Origin: Acheta domesticus
Taxonomy: Eukaryota; Arthropoda; Insecta; Orthoptera; Gryllidae
Length of the DNA stretch: 64,000 bases
Direction: 5' to 3'
Assembly: GCA_031308135.1 (NCBI GenBank)
Contig: JAHLJT010000631.1
Coordinates: forward strand, 223,519,654-223,583,653
Shown here: piece by piece, positions 35,002-46,681 of the stretch
How positions within the stretch are numbered: the stretch's first letter is position 1
Layout of the letters: every line of letters begins with the position of its first letter
Position numbers and translations under genes: made by a program
Notes under the pieces: generated by a model
Told to the model about the DNA's origin: nothing
The model's database searches: none
What the model saw: only the letters and a program-made list of their open reading frames with translations

Positions 35002-36248
35002 CGGGTATCTGCTAAGTCACTATTTTTAGGTAGTGACTTTGAAACAGGGCTTAAAGTTTGGTTTAACACCCTTTTGAATCTCCACACGAGCTCCAGCATT
35101 CTCAATGCATTTTTTAAACGAACTACTATGTTCGATGCTGCTGTCCGCAGCATGGTTTGTGGAACATCAGATGTTGTTGTTTCCTATTCATCCAAGTTCT
35201 TTGGTTTTCTCTTGTAAACCACCCCCAGAGAAGAAAATCGCATGGCGTTAATTCACGGCTACAGGCAGGCTATTCATATGCACCAAGTGTGCCAATCCAA
35301 CATCCTGGGAAATCGATGATCATGCAGCCATTTGCAGACATCGTTTTGAATATGTGCAGGTGATCTGTTCTCCATAAAGTGAAGCTGTTGGATTGTTCCA
35401 CTGTGTAATTAGAGACAATACACAGCACATATTACAGCATTTCCAGGTATCATTCGCCATTAATTGTTTCTCGCAGATAGAAAGGCCCAAAACAACGTCG
35501 GTTGACATGATACCACACTTTACTGTCAATTTCGGAAGCACTTGTGCTTTTTCAACACATTCTTGTGGCTGCCCAGTAATGGAAGTTTTGCCTGATTACA
35601 AAGACTCCAATGTGAACTACATCAGTCCACAAAATGTTCTCAAAATGGACAGTTCAATCATCATTACAACTCTAAAAAATCTGTCCAGGCTCCATCTCCT
35701 TCTGTCACAATGATCAAGAAACAATTATTGCACATACTGTGGCTTCCACGGTTTTAAACTGAGATCTCTCTTAAGAATGGTTGAAATTGCATAACGTGGA
35801 AGATCATTTTTACGTGATTCTTGACGCAGTAATTTTTTAGGCCCCCTCACGAACTCTTCTAACACGAAGCTCCTCACAAACATTCTCTTCTGTTCTCGGA
35901 GTTGATGGTCTTCCTGATCTCCATACTTCGGCGACACTCCCTGTTGTTAGTAATTTGGAAAGGCAGTTGTTAACTGTTTTTGCATCCAGTATTGCATGGG
36001 TCCCTCGTTAAATCCTGCCACCTTTGTACTCGCACCACAAATCTCCAGACCTCATAACAACGAGCTGCTATTCTGGCCCGCTATTCGACACAACACAGGC
36101 TAATTTTTAAAAATGAAATAAAATACTAAATATGTTAAAAGAAACCTCAAGGTCTACTCTTTCTAACAGATGAGGTTGTAAAAAACTTGGTTCATAAATG
36201 AAGAAATTGTAGCTATCCAAAAATAGGGAGTGATGTCTCAGACACCTG
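35002..36248 (-). mobile_element. mariner-type DNA transposon, complete ends, dead
   Basis: The left end CGGGTATCTGCTAAGTCAC...ATTTTTAGGTAG and the right end (reverse complement CAGGTGTCTGAGACATCAC...ATTTTTGGATAG) form imperfect inverted repeats of about 35 bp. TA dinucleotides flank them at 35000-35001 and 36249-36250. Length 1247 bp fits an autonomous Tc1/mariner-superfamily element. The transposase inside runs on the minus strand and is broken. Confidence 0.8.
35100..36060 (-). pseudogene. transposase remnant, DUF4817/mariner-like
   Basis: In minus-strand order with frame changes: SVAEVWRSGRPSTPRTEENV (near 35940-35880), the HTH-linker signature of the arthropod DUF4817-containing transposases; then RKNDLPRYAISTILKRDL (near 35800), matching the S-x-R-L-x-IL-x-DL helix; then VKCGIMSTDVVLG (near 35515), matching the VWCG(I/L)-S-x-x-IIGP strand after the first catalytic aspartate. 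Multiple stops and shifts separate these blocks. The aspartate regions themselves are not readable in one frame. Confidence 0.7.
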
Positions 36249-37279
36249 TATATTACTTATGGATAACGTGATATATTCCGTATAAATTCATGAAGGTAAG
36301 AAATTAGAAACCAGGAAATGTGTTTAAATGCCGACACAGAAATTAAAACGAAACTGCTATCATAATTTCTATGCTGATTCTTGTTAAGGTTCCACCCAAA
36401 CAGCCCTATAGAAAATAATGGAATTATTTATAGAGATTAAGAGGCGCATGAAATTCAATTATTGCCATTTCACCGAAGATTACATTCAGTTCTAAAAACG
36501 TTTAAAAAGGAAACTGAAACTTACTACTACCACAATTTCTATTGCATAATACATTTTGATTTTTTTAAATAATAGATTTTCGGTAAATTATTATTACATT
36601 CATTATAATTCACAATTTGAAATATATTGCAATATTTTGTGCAGTTCATCAAATATTCTGGTGATGTATGTATTCAGCATTAATTAAAGGAATATTTATA
36701 AACAAAATGTTAGAAATACTAAATAATGATTCAGTTCATAAAAGAGTATTGTGTATAAAAATGCCATCAGAAATGTAATTGTGAAATGACAACGCTGTCA
36801 CTTTTCTACGGAAATTTTACGATCTCAAATTTAGCTACTCTAATGTTTGCTGGATTTCCCTTAACACATTATCTGGGCACGAGGACATATATCCAAAGCT
36901 TTATCTTATAAAGGGATGCAGTACATTTCACCACATATTTCCAAGCGGAAAGTGAGACAGTATAATATAGTAGCTCTGTCCTTGTCTCTCACATATAAAA
37001 GTTCAAAAGAGGCAAACAAGACAAAGCCGCCTCGTTACTTGCGTTGGAACTCCATGTCACAATGTAAATGGCGACATTGGAGCATGTGGATAAATGTTGT
37101 ATACATACATAATCCATTTCCCTGGTGAACGGGATGGTTATTGTTTCACAAACGATATTTAAAGCTCATTATTGGTGACGTACGAAATCAAGCTATAATT
37201 TTATCAGCGTCATTTATCGTCAGCCATTCTTTAAAAGATATTGAAATGACGGGGCACATTAGAACTGGGAGCATTTTCG
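36249..37279. other. intergenic, no gene seen
   Basis: AT-rich, no supported frame. No exon resembling the missing MGAT4 C-terminal domain was recognised here. Confidence 0.45.
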
Positions 37280-37980
37280 AAGTATCCTTGATATTTTTTT
37301 ATCAGAAGGTAGCCTCTAATGTTGGCAAAATAACCAGCACAGTTGATGATGTTATTTTCAAGATGTGACTTTAAAGAACAGATTTCATGAAGGAAAAAAT
37401 CTCTATCCTCAGTATTGTGTTTGTAGGAATTCGCCGAAAAAAAATTGAACTTTTGCAATTTTGGAAAAATCACGGATTTTAACGAAAATGAGACAAAGAT
37501 TTAAGATTCCTTTACACTATCCGAGGAATTTAATAAAACAATTTGAAGTAATTTTGTAGAAAATTTTGAAAATGTTGAGGTTTCGTATAAAGAACTGCAA
37601 ATATCGAAATATCCAATTTAAACTCGAGGGGCCTCGAGTTGGGGAATATCAATTTTGTCAAACATTCGATCACAATCGATTGGGGAATATCAATTTTGAA
37701 GAAAATCGGCTGAATGGTTTACGAGCTAGAGTTGCCCAGACGGACGGACAGACAGGCGTTTTGCCGTCAGTCGACTTTTCGGTTTCGTGGATACACAAAA
37801 TATGGATTCTGGCTATACCACATATCAGAGGAAGACATTTACTATACGTAGGAACATGATTTATCCGCTTTTTCGTTCCCAGAGCCTGGCAATAAGTGTT
37901 TTTACGCCGAAACTTCGTCTTTTTCCGGCCCACGTTTACAATACTTTTTCTTTTTACGAAGTAAGGGCGAGAAAGTAAAT
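37280..37980 (+). repeat. repeat A, copy 6 (plus orientation)
   Basis: Contains the TTGGGGAATATCAATTTTG block twice (about 37638 and 37680), GACGGACGGACAGACAGGCG at about 37738, GGATTCTGGCTATACCACAT near 37803, TTTATCCGCTTTTTCGTTCC near 37859 and the terminal acgaagtaagggcgagaaag, ending near 37977. Frames of 63-97 codons inside are incidental. Confidence 0.75.
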
Positions 37981-38474
37981 AGGAGAGGTAATTGTTAATT
38001 ACCGACGTTTATTCCTCCAATTACAAGAAAATTACGTATACATGAGAATGCATACTTTTACGCATGTTATTTTAAGTCCTTCGAAGTAGTTTCCTTAAGA
38101 ATTCACCACAAGAAGCCAAATATTTCTAGTGTTACTGTAAGAGAATATTCTGATCTCACACTCGGCAGGGAAAATATTTTCACGCCCCCATTGTTGCTTA
38201 GGGTAGATTAAAAACTCCGCACCTCTTGAGAAGATTCAACACTTTCAAGTTCATGCTGAGGGTATTTTGTGATTTCCATATCGACTGCAACATAAGAGTG
38301 AGAGATTTCTCGCAACCGATTGTATTCCAAGAACATTTGAGTGGTATGGCTTTTTTAAGTATTTATATGTTTGTGGATACTACAAGCCTTGATGTAACAG
38401 ATTATTTCTTCTCCAGTTGGTTTTCATTACTAGTAGAGTGTACAACGAATCCATCGAAACGATAATGGGACCAT

Positions 38475-38825
38475 GTCACGCTCTGGAACAGAAGCAGAGA
38501 CACCAGGACCCCATATGGCCGTTCGTGTACCCTCACCCACGTGGCAGCGTCGTAACCGGGTCAGGTCCGCGCTGCTCTGTCCGCGCTGCTCTGTCCCGCG
38601 CAACCATTTGCGAGCGCCCTCGGCGCGGCGCGGCGCGGCGCGGCGCGGCACCGCACGCGACCACTTGTCGCGAAAGGGCGCGCGACACGTCGAGCAAGCA
38701 CGCCTGCCCCGCCCACGCTCACGCGCGCACCCCGGCTCGAGCCTCGAGCTTATCGCACGTCGCACCAGATGTGTCGCCGCTCGCACGCGCGCGCGTCGCG
38801 ATGGAGACGGCGATAGATGAGGGCT
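38475..38825. other. CpG-rich island with GGCGC run
   Basis: GC- and CpG-dense, with a GGCGC tandem at about 38624-38648 and a CGCGCGCG-rich stretch at 38786-38798. Overlapping open frames on both strands have no recognisable domain. Orphan CpG island or unseen first exon. Confidence 0.45.
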
Positions 38826-39491
38826 GCTCTACGTGTTCGAATCGCGCAGCTCACGCAAGGAAAGTGAAAGTTATCTATGAAAACTACCGGCAAACTGACA
38901 GTGTAAATTTCTCTATCGTTGGTGAACAATGAAATTTAAAAAAATAACAAAAATATGTTAATATTTTGGAATATTTCTTCCCATAGGAATAATGGGAAAA
39001 ACATGAACAGTAAAACACTTAAGAACAGACATCGTAAACATGTTTAGTTTTTATATTAGAGTATTGAGTCAAAAGGAAATCATTAAATAATTAAAGTTAT
39101 ACATTTCTTTTTGACATTCTGTTTCTTTAAAAAATGTTACGGTTGAAAATTAGCGGGGAAAAAGAATTTCTCGCACTAGTAAGTTTCCTATTCTCTTGAG
39201 TTTGGACTAGCTTTTGGTATATCCTCTTTCCAGAAGCTATTTTTCTATACTTCCAATACCTTCCAGGACCACTCGAGGTCCTCAGTGAAGAGCACCTTCA
39301 CGCTCCCCGAACATCTCATAGACCTACCTTGGTCATGTACCTTTAATATTTGCCCACGTTATCTCTTGTCACCATCTCGATGCTTGTATAATTGTTACTG
39401 ATCCAGTTCCTCAATTACACAGTGATAGTGAACACAGACTCCCGTCCACCCAACAGATTGTCTAAGGATTGGAGTATATCCGTACATGCAA
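38826..39491. other. intergenic, no gene seen
   Basis: AT-rich with no supported feature. Confidence 0.45.
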
Positions 39492-39640
39492 TACAGGGGA
39501 ACTCATTTTCACAGAAAACGTTAGAGTTTTTAGATAAATCATTTGAAACACGTTTTTTCGTAAATTGCGTAACTTCAAGGAGAAATTACGCGAAACTACT
39601 CATATTTGAAAAAAATTGTACAATACTTTAATTAAAAATT
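39492..39640 (+). repeat. repeat A fragment
   Basis: AACTCATTTTCACAGAAAAC followed by a gagtttttagataaatcatttgaa block matches the module in copies 1 and 5 (about 6830 and 31385). Ends and cap are absent, so this is a solitary module fragment. Confidence 0.5.
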
Positions 39641-39749
39641 TTAATTTGAAGAACACACATCATTAATAAAAAACAATAATTCATAATTATTGTAGTTTTT
39701 CAATGTTAATTTTAATAAAAACAGGGAGTTCACCAAAATGGGCCGTGCG

Positions 39750-39817
39750 TCAAAGCCATACTAACCAATTCAGTGAGCATAACATGATGCTCACTGACTT
39801 GATTAGTATGGCTTTGA
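39750..39817. repeat. near-perfect 31-bp hairpin, 6-nt loop
   Basis: The left arm (39750-39780, starting TCAAAGCCATACTAACCAAT) and the right arm (39787-39817) are complementary at 29 of 31 positions. The loop is AACATG. Partial pairing continues outward for a few bases. The length and quality of pairing fit a young inverted-repeat insertion or a small-RNA hairpin precursor; the loop is shorter than usual for an animal miRNA. Neither strand codes for a protein. Confidence 0.7.
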
Positions 39818-41315
39818 GCATCGACAGTTGATCCTCAGTCATGATGAGTTAAAGTTAGCTCGGTCAGAGAGTTTGTCATTATCTTTACTATTGTGGCAGC
39901 CGACGTGTTTTTTATTTGAGAAAAATATTTCAAGAAAAACTCGGAGTCTTTTTTTTAGAATAGCTACCTATGACACCAGTGTAAAAGTCACTTTTTATTT
40001 TGCGAGCAGGAAACGTCGCGAACACGAGGCCGATAGGGCAAGTGGGGCAATCCTATGAGCAAATTAAAATCACTTTTACCACCTCATACCACTATTCTTA
40101 GACAGCTTTAGTAACTTTCCTTTTATTCTAATTCAAGTATACAAATCAATTAAATGGATAGCTTAATTAATTGGGTTACATTAATTATAGTTGTAGGTGA
40201 TCAGACGAAAGTATTTAGTTTTGTTTTTGAAACATCTAAACATTTGACCAGTGTCTCACTTTTAGCACTAGTGTTAAAAATTGGGCTTTTAGAACGCGGT
40301 GCATGCCGCAAAAGAAACAGCTTTTTCTAGTGACTTACTAATTCTTTTTAAAAAAATGACTTTAGTTCAAGCAAGAATATTAAAAAACTTGGTTTTTTCA
40401 AAAATTATACAAAACTGATAAAATTACAAACATTATACACGACTGAAAGGTGATCGACGTCTTTTGTTGCAAAAAAAGAGCGTGGAATGAATTTCGTTTT
40501 CTCTCAATTAGTAAACACTTAGTTTTAATATTTTATTTCAAAACTTAGATCGAATTTCAATTGCAACACATCCTTAATTTCAGTCACAAGTCGCCTTGGT
40601 AGAGATGGAGGGATGGTGATCGTCAAATTGATGAGATTTCCGTGCAAAGATATATATGGCTTGTTCGTCGCGTAACGTCTCGCAAAGAAGCCACCGTGGG
40701 ACATGACATACTACTCTAGAGCGAGGTCGAGTCTTAGGGAAACCCTCTGACATCACCAGCGGATGCACCGGCGACCTACCTTCGGACTATAATTACAATT
40801 CCCGCCAATCCGATTTCTGCAAGTTACATTGCCTGTTACGAAGCCTCACCGGCGTGACAGGCAATTTACTATAAGTGTAAAGGAATGATGGTCGAAGTCT
40901 TTGATACTTTTTTTATTTACTTTCTTTGAGTTTTTTTCAGAAAGTTTTGAACAATTAGTTCAACAATAATAGAGAATTTAAAAAGTGTAATGTAATATCT
41001 TTGGTATGAAATGAAAGATGTTCAAAAATACGTTTCTGCCATGTAAACGAAACCAAACTATGATCTTATGAATCTACGTATTACAAACTTTGCCTTGCAA
41101 TTAGATGCCTTCAGGCACCTGAGTTAACCTTGACGCTGGGCAACTCGCCTTCTGAACCGCCCGGAGAATGGGTATGGGTATATTGCTTTTTCGCAAGCAC
41201 GCACTTTTGGAATTAGGATCGGGAATGGCGCATTCACCAGCTTTGCTGAAGTCTAAAGTTAGATTTTTCTCGTACTATTTTCTTATTATTCTTTTTTCAC
41301 TTCACTTACTGGAGC
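39818..41315. other. intergenic, no gene seen; one short stem-loop
   Basis: TTGCCTGTTACG at 40829-40840 pairs with CGTGACAGGCAA at 40853-40864 (12-bp stem with one G-T pair, 12-base loop). No gene or TE end recognised. Confidence 0.45.
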
Positions 41316-41375
41316 AAAGACCTTAGCAGTTGACGCGCCCGGAATCACTAACAATCCATTAATCAATCAATCGAA
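41316..41375 (+). mobile_element. SINE 3'-end fragment, copy 5
   Basis: TTAGCAGTTGACGCGCCCGG followed by aatcac and ending aatcaatcaatcg is the complement of the start of 4299-4850. Only the 3' end and AATC tail remain, in plus orientation. A CpG island follows immediately. Confidence 0.65.
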
Positions 41376-41379
41376 CGGA

Positions 41380-41765
41380 AGCGCTGCCTTGGCCTGGCTG
41401 CGAGGTCGTCCAGCCGCCCGACGCCCAGAGCCTCTTCGTGCGTTCGATTCCCGAGGAGCGCGTGCTCGCCCGCCCCCGCGCCTCCCCCCCACCCGACGCG
41501 CACGGCGGGCGCCACCAGTAGTACTACTCGCGCGTACGCCGCCGCCGCCGCCGCGTGCCGTGCGACGCCCCGCCTCGCCGCCCGGCGTGCATCGATTGAC
41601 GCCGCTGTCGTCCCCCCCCCCTCCGCTGAGCCCCGCCCCGCCCCCTGCCGCCGGTGCGAGGCGCGTGCGCTGCGTGCGTGCAACGCCCGCGGAGGCGACC
41701 CAGTGCGTGCGGCAGCCGCGCCGCGCACGTGGGATGCGACGGTTACGGCGCCGGCGCGGATCCCG
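41380..41765. other. CpG-rich island between two SINE pieces
   Basis: Very GC- and CpG-rich, with GCCGCCGCCGCCGCG near 41538 and C-runs near 41480 and 41612. Frames of 142 codons (+) and 165 codons (-) are open but low-complexity and unrecognised. Flanked by same-orientation SINE sequence on both sides. Confidence 0.45.
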
Positions 41766-41769
41766 ACGT

Positions 41770-42264
41770 GACTCAGGGCATCAACTGACCGGGAGGTCTT
41801 CGGGTGCCCGTCGGTAACAGGATTTTCGGCGTTAGCGGCATAGCTTGGTCGAGTACACATGCTGTCTGGAGGAGTATTCTAGCAACTGGCTGCTCTGATC
41901 GGTAGTTTTCCGTGGTTTCTCCGATCACCAGGCGAATACCGGAGTAGTACCCCAACAAACGGGCCACGAACCGCGCGCGATCTTTTCTTCTTCCTTGTCT
42001 GGCCCTGTCCTGGCCCTTTACTCACACACACTTACACTATCATGCACTGCACTACCACACATACCGGGAGACCGGTCGGACCTTAGAGCTAGTCCCGGCT
42101 GGGGCAGTATCTCGCTGGTGGAGATACCGAGATGGGGAAACACTGTATCCCGCCATCAAACGAAGGAAGATCACCGCCACCTCCCGAGCAAAAACATGCA
42201 CTACACTTACGATACTAATGACTTTAACAGTTGATGCCCCTGGAATCTCTTATTAATCAATCAA
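41770..42264 (+). mobile_element. tRNA-derived SINE, copy 6 (plus orientation)
   Basis: The tRNA-like head is degenerate (actcagggcatcaactgacc at 41771). It is followed in the expected order by tctggaggagtattctagca, the ccgcgcgcgatcttttcttc block, ggtggagataccgagatggg and gcccctggaatctcttatta. It ends in aatcaatcaacc. Complementary to copies 1-4 along its length. Confidence 0.7.
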
Positions 42265-42944
42265 CCAACGTCGAGGGATGAGCTCAGGGCATGCGCTGTT
42301 GCGTGTAGGTAGGTGGATGAGAGGGTTCATGCTAATTTAATCCTAAAACTGTTATATGGATATCGATCTCAGAAATTTCCCTCCCTCTTACCTCAAATGT
42401 TGCTAACTCGAATAGAAACAAACATTGATTTTTTATCGATTTCTCGGAAGGGTTTATGTACTGTCGGTAATGATGATATTTCACAACGGATATGTAACAT
42501 CACCATCTTCTTCAAGTCGTTGAAGAAAGAGAACTTGATCTTAAAATTACTGGACTTAGTTTACTCTGTAATGGTTGTCATACCTTTTGCATGAAACGTA
42601 TTTCTTATGTCTGTTTTATTTATTACTTTAGAAGTGGCCTTAATTACAGAAATTAATCTATGATGGCCGCATGTGATTAGAATAGATTATTACTTCCCTG
42701 CATGTCTATATTGTGAACAGAAATTTGGAGATAGTTCAGTTTCTCGTTGGCCTTCGAATGCGTACCTGCATGAGATGTAGCTCGTTTTATACTGGAAGTA
42801 TAATCTAAAGTTTTAGTAGCAATAGATACAATAAAAGTTCTGGAAATGTTAATTAGAAATTCATTCCTGAGAACAATATTGTTCTCGCCGTAGACATTAA
42901 ACAATTTGCACATGTGAATAAGAATTCAAAGGGGTTGATCGTGG
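42265..42944. other. intergenic, no gene recognised
   Basis: A 93-codon frame at 42313-42594 (+) has no family similarity that I can see. No TE ends. Confidence 0.4.
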
Positions 42945-43200
42945 CTTTCGCCTTCCGCAAAGAGAGAAGTGAACGACAAACGCAGAGCGTCGCAGAGAAC
43001 AGCGCCGTGCTCGATCGCTGTCAGGCGCGGACTTCTAGAGGACGTTGCCCCCTGGCAGAGCGGAGCGAAGCCCACCCTCGCGTCCGCATTAATATGCATT
43101 AGTGCGAGTGCTGGCGCGCGCCACGGTGATTCGGACGCCGAAACTACGATCTCACAAGTGAGGATGCACCCTCATGCTTACCGCTCTCGATAGTCGAGTA
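42945..43200. other. moderate CpG-rich segment
   Basis: Enriched in CpG compared with its flanks (for example cgagtgctggcgcgcgccac near 43107). No domain recognised in any frame. A second, weaker CpG-rich stretch lies at about 43590-43870, overlapped by a 155-codon minus-strand frame that I cannot assign. Confidence 0.35.
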
Positions 43201-43339
43201 TTTAGACGTAATTGCATGGTAGTTCAAACTCTCGTTTCATTCGGCGTCAGTCACCCAGACAGTGCCAGGGATTTAATTTTGAGACATTGTTTCTTTTAAA
43301 AGTAAACAGAAACCTACGGATATATTGCATGTCAACGGT

Positions 43340-43450
43340 AATATTTTGCTTTTACTTTCTCCCCTTACTACGTACTTACGTAGCAAAGAGAAAGTATTGC
43401 AATGGTGCTGCAGAAATCGGCGATATGTTGCAAATATTGAAATGTGTTGC
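43340..43450 (-). repeat. repeat A end fragment with hairpin cap
   Basis: TTACTTTCTCCCCTTACTAC is followed by gtacttacgtagcaaagagaaagtattgcaat. CTTTCTC pairs with GAGAAAG and CTACG with CGTAG, giving a capped stem like those at 52165 and 52736. The body stops after about 110 bp. Confidence 0.6.
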
Positions 43451-44622
43451 AAGAGTCAATATCGTTCAAGCTTTCTGTAATACTCCACTTTACCTGGGAA
43501 ATTTGTTGCCCAGTCAGTGAATAATCCATGATCTACTCGACATCCCGCTTCAAAAATATTGTCGAGATTGCCTAATTGTCTTCCTGCGAGACGAACGGTC
43601 GTTATGTAACACCGTCGTCGCTTGAATTTGAGCGATATTCGGCGAAAACGACGTCTTATAAAACAGCGCCGGAGGAAGGAGGGGCGTCGTAAAGCGCCTG
43701 TGGACGAGTTTATTGGCTCAGTCGCCGGTCGATGGCCGCCGGGAGATCGTGGCAACAAGCCGTACGGAAATATCAGGCTGTTCGTGTCAGGGACGGTCGG
43801 CATGAAGTTTATGTCGGTCGTACGCCGCGGCCAGATAGACGAAAGCACGCAGAGACAGAAGTCTACACTTTCTCGCTTCACAGATCTTCCTGTACACACT
43901 TCTAATTGAAATATGGAAAACAAATGATTTTTTTGTATCCGAAATTGAATGTGTTCAGATGTGTCATGGACGAATCAGAATTAACAATTGGCTACGTATG
44001 GATCCTCGGGCTATTATAATTTTGTTAAAAATTGTTTATTTGTGCTGTGCAAGTTCATAACAAAAATACATTTTAAATATAATAGTTATCCAGCTTGTAC
44101 GTCTTCGGGCATACATGTTAAATTAAAAAGTATCGGCTAAGAGTAATCAATTCGTCCTGTCGAGATGTATCAAATGAGCCTTTGATCACCTCTGAAGATC
44201 CTAAAGTGCCCTAAAGTCTAAGTGTCCTAAAATGCATTTTAGTTGCTTAAAATCTCCCGAGAAACTATTATTATTATTATTATTATTACCAACAATTATT
44301 AAAAACGGGCGTCAAGGTTTACTAGTTAACTGGCCTGTGACAGACTTTTGGAGAAATCGGTTGACAGCTAAGCATTGCCCCAAAAGCAATAATTCCCATT
44401 TCATCCACTAAAGCAAAGAAATGATCCATTAAAATGAAACACATATTTCAAATTGTCAATAGAGAGTAAAATTAAATATTTTGAATAGAAAGTACCTTGA
44501 TTTCGTGATCGCGTTTACTTTAGTGCCCACTAATTGCGTGTACTTTCTACGTTCAGTTAGTTTTAAAAAGATTCTTGACTGTTGAAAGAGCTGTTTTTCT
44601 GTAAGAGAGTTTTGTTAATTCA
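43451..44622. other. intergenic, no recognised gene
   Basis: Contains an ATT trinucleotide microsatellite at 44265-44288. No TE ends were found before the Tc1 element. Confidence 0.4.
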
Positions 44623-45756
44623 CACAGTCCAATCACATTAATGAGACCACCCGTCAAAATCCTGAATAACCTCATTTCGCCGCGCTGAACATTGCGGGAC
44701 GTGCAGGAAGAGAGTCAGGTTCTGGATGGTACCGACAGGGATGTGAAGCCATACCGACGCCAGTGTCGTGGCCAGCTGCGCTAGGCTCCTCTGTTGCGGA
44801 CCCATGGCGCCAACAGCCCGATCAAGATGGTCCCACAGGTTCTCGGTTGGGTTTAAATTAGGGGAGTTGGGTGGCTAGGGGAGTACCAAAAACTCATCCC
44901 GGTGCTCTTCGAACCACGCACGTACACTCCGAGATGTAAGACACGTTGCATTGTCCTGCCGGTAGATCCCGCCTTTGCTGATGGAAAGCTGCATACTTCT
45001 GTTGATCCAGCGTGTCTTCCAGAATGACGAGATCGTCCAGGGAATGCCAAGAAAACATTCTTCACGCCATCGCACTCCCTCCTCCAGCCTGGTCCTGGAC
45101 GGCGATTTTTACAGGGCGTTTACGTTTAGACGTTTCACGCCGTGTGCGTCGACGTCTGTCCTGTCCGATGGGGCAGAAAATTTGATTCATCTGAAAATGC
45201 CACCTGTGGCCACTCGTGAACGTTCATGTGCGCGGTATTATCGTGCAAATTCTAGCATTCGTCGCCAATGAACAGCATGGCTGTATGAACCAGGAGACTG
45301 TTGTGGAGGCCCATGCGTAGCAACGTTTGTTGAACAGCTGTTGAGACTCTGTTGGTAGCCTCTTGGTTCATCTGGGCGGTCAGTTGCTCTACAGTTGCAT
45401 GCCTATCCGCTCGAACACATCTCCACAGCCGTCGTTCTCCCCTGTCATCTATATCCGGTGGTGTGCCTCAATTGCCATGGAGCCGGTTTTCGATATCGCC
45501 ATTTGACCATGCACGGTATACATAGCGGCACGCGAACACAGCCATTTCGGAAATTCTTCCACTCTTGGCCCGAAAGCCAATGGTCACACCTTTTGGATCG
45601 CTCTGTTTGTGTATTGCGACAACTGCACCGTTTTTCGCTTCCACCCGACACGCTTTAAACTCTTCACCGTTGGTTTCGCCACCCGCCGTCTGTGAGGGGT
45701 TATTGCACGTTTACGTCGAACGGTGGCGAAGATTGTGTTAATGTGACTGGGCTTTG
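44623..45756 (-). mobile_element. Tc1-like element, decayed
   Basis: The left end CACAGTCCAATCACATTAAT and the right end (reverse complement CAAAGCCCAGTCACATTAAC) are matching terminal repeats. TA follows the right end (45757-45758); the left TA has become CA. Length about 1134 bp. A Tc1 transposase remnant occupies most of it on the minus strand. Confidence 0.75.
44650..45660 (-). pseudogene. Tc1-like transposase remnant
   Basis: Minus-strand order: VTIGFRAKSGRISEMA (near 45585), the N-terminal DNA-binding part; RRLWRCVRADRHATVEQLTA; VAFSDESNF (near 45200), with the first catalytic aspartate; RQDNATCLTS (near 44960), with the second aspartate of the QDN-A motif; and SPNLNPTENLWDHLD (near 44850), matching SPDLNPIEHLWD and keeping the final glutamate. 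Several stops and frame changes separate these blocks, and a stretch between the first two catalytic motifs is shortened. Inactive. Confidence 0.8.
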
Positions 45757-46681
45757 TACTTCACAGTATTGCTACATACAACAAGTAAGAGAATTATTTA
45801 ATTCAACCTAACCAAAACGAAGACATGCACAGAATTTGCCATTCGAACATATCTCTGCACCTTGGCAAAAATGTTTATACAAGGCAGTATTTTAAAAAAT
45901 TGAAATAAAGCAATAAATAGTAAAGTATAAATCATTGAAATCTCGGTTTTCGGTAGAAAACATCAGGCAAACTTACGTTAATATGAAGCAATCATTGTTC
46001 CTGACAATTTTAGTGCGCTTTTGTTGTTTCCCTGCGCATGTATACCCCCTTTTTGGATTTGGATGGAAAACAAGAGCGGAGTCAGGGGAACTGGCTCGTG
46101 CTCTCAGGAGTGCCGGGCGTCCCAAGCGAGCAAGTTGTGAGAGCGCAGGTTCACACGCCCGATCTAAAATAAGTCATTAACGAAATGTCTCTACAAAATG
46201 TCATTCCTTAATGGATATTGTAATAAGATTCTCACATTACTGTTATCCGTTTATGGTTTTGGAGTAAACTCCTCTAGCGTGCGTGCGTGTTTAGTTACGT
46301 CTCTCACGGCGAGACCAATCCAGACATATGAGGTGTCATTGAGCGCGTCTCGGCCTCCTGATGGGGAACTGATGAATTGTTTTCCGATCCGGCCATAAGA
46401 TTCCAAGAAATTGCCAAAAACGTGTTTTTTCTCGTGTTTTGGCGCTGCGATCTTTGTGAGTATGACGGGAATTAAACCAAGGCCACCGAAATAGATCTAC
46501 GCAGGTGGCATTGATTAAACCCCATTATTCCGTGGTTATTTTCAGTCCACGACACCATAATTTTCTTCCATGAGGATGGCAACACTGGTTTTTGACAAAC
46601 GAGCAAAAATTAAATGAATATCGCCCGGCAGAATTTGTTGTAAATTCTGAAGTATCAAACAAAACCAGACTGAGTTTATCA
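45757..46681. other. intergenic, no gene seen
   Basis: A small GC-richer patch lies at 46070-46170. No supported gene. Confidence 0.4.

Noticed and set aside
36249..37280. Missing C-terminal exon of the MGAT4-like gene
   Set aside because: Scanned the plus strand downstream for the expected continuation and found nothing convincing.
43456..43923. 155-codon minus-strand frame
   Set aside because: Arginine-rich with no recognisable motif and partly CpG-rich; not enough to call a gene.
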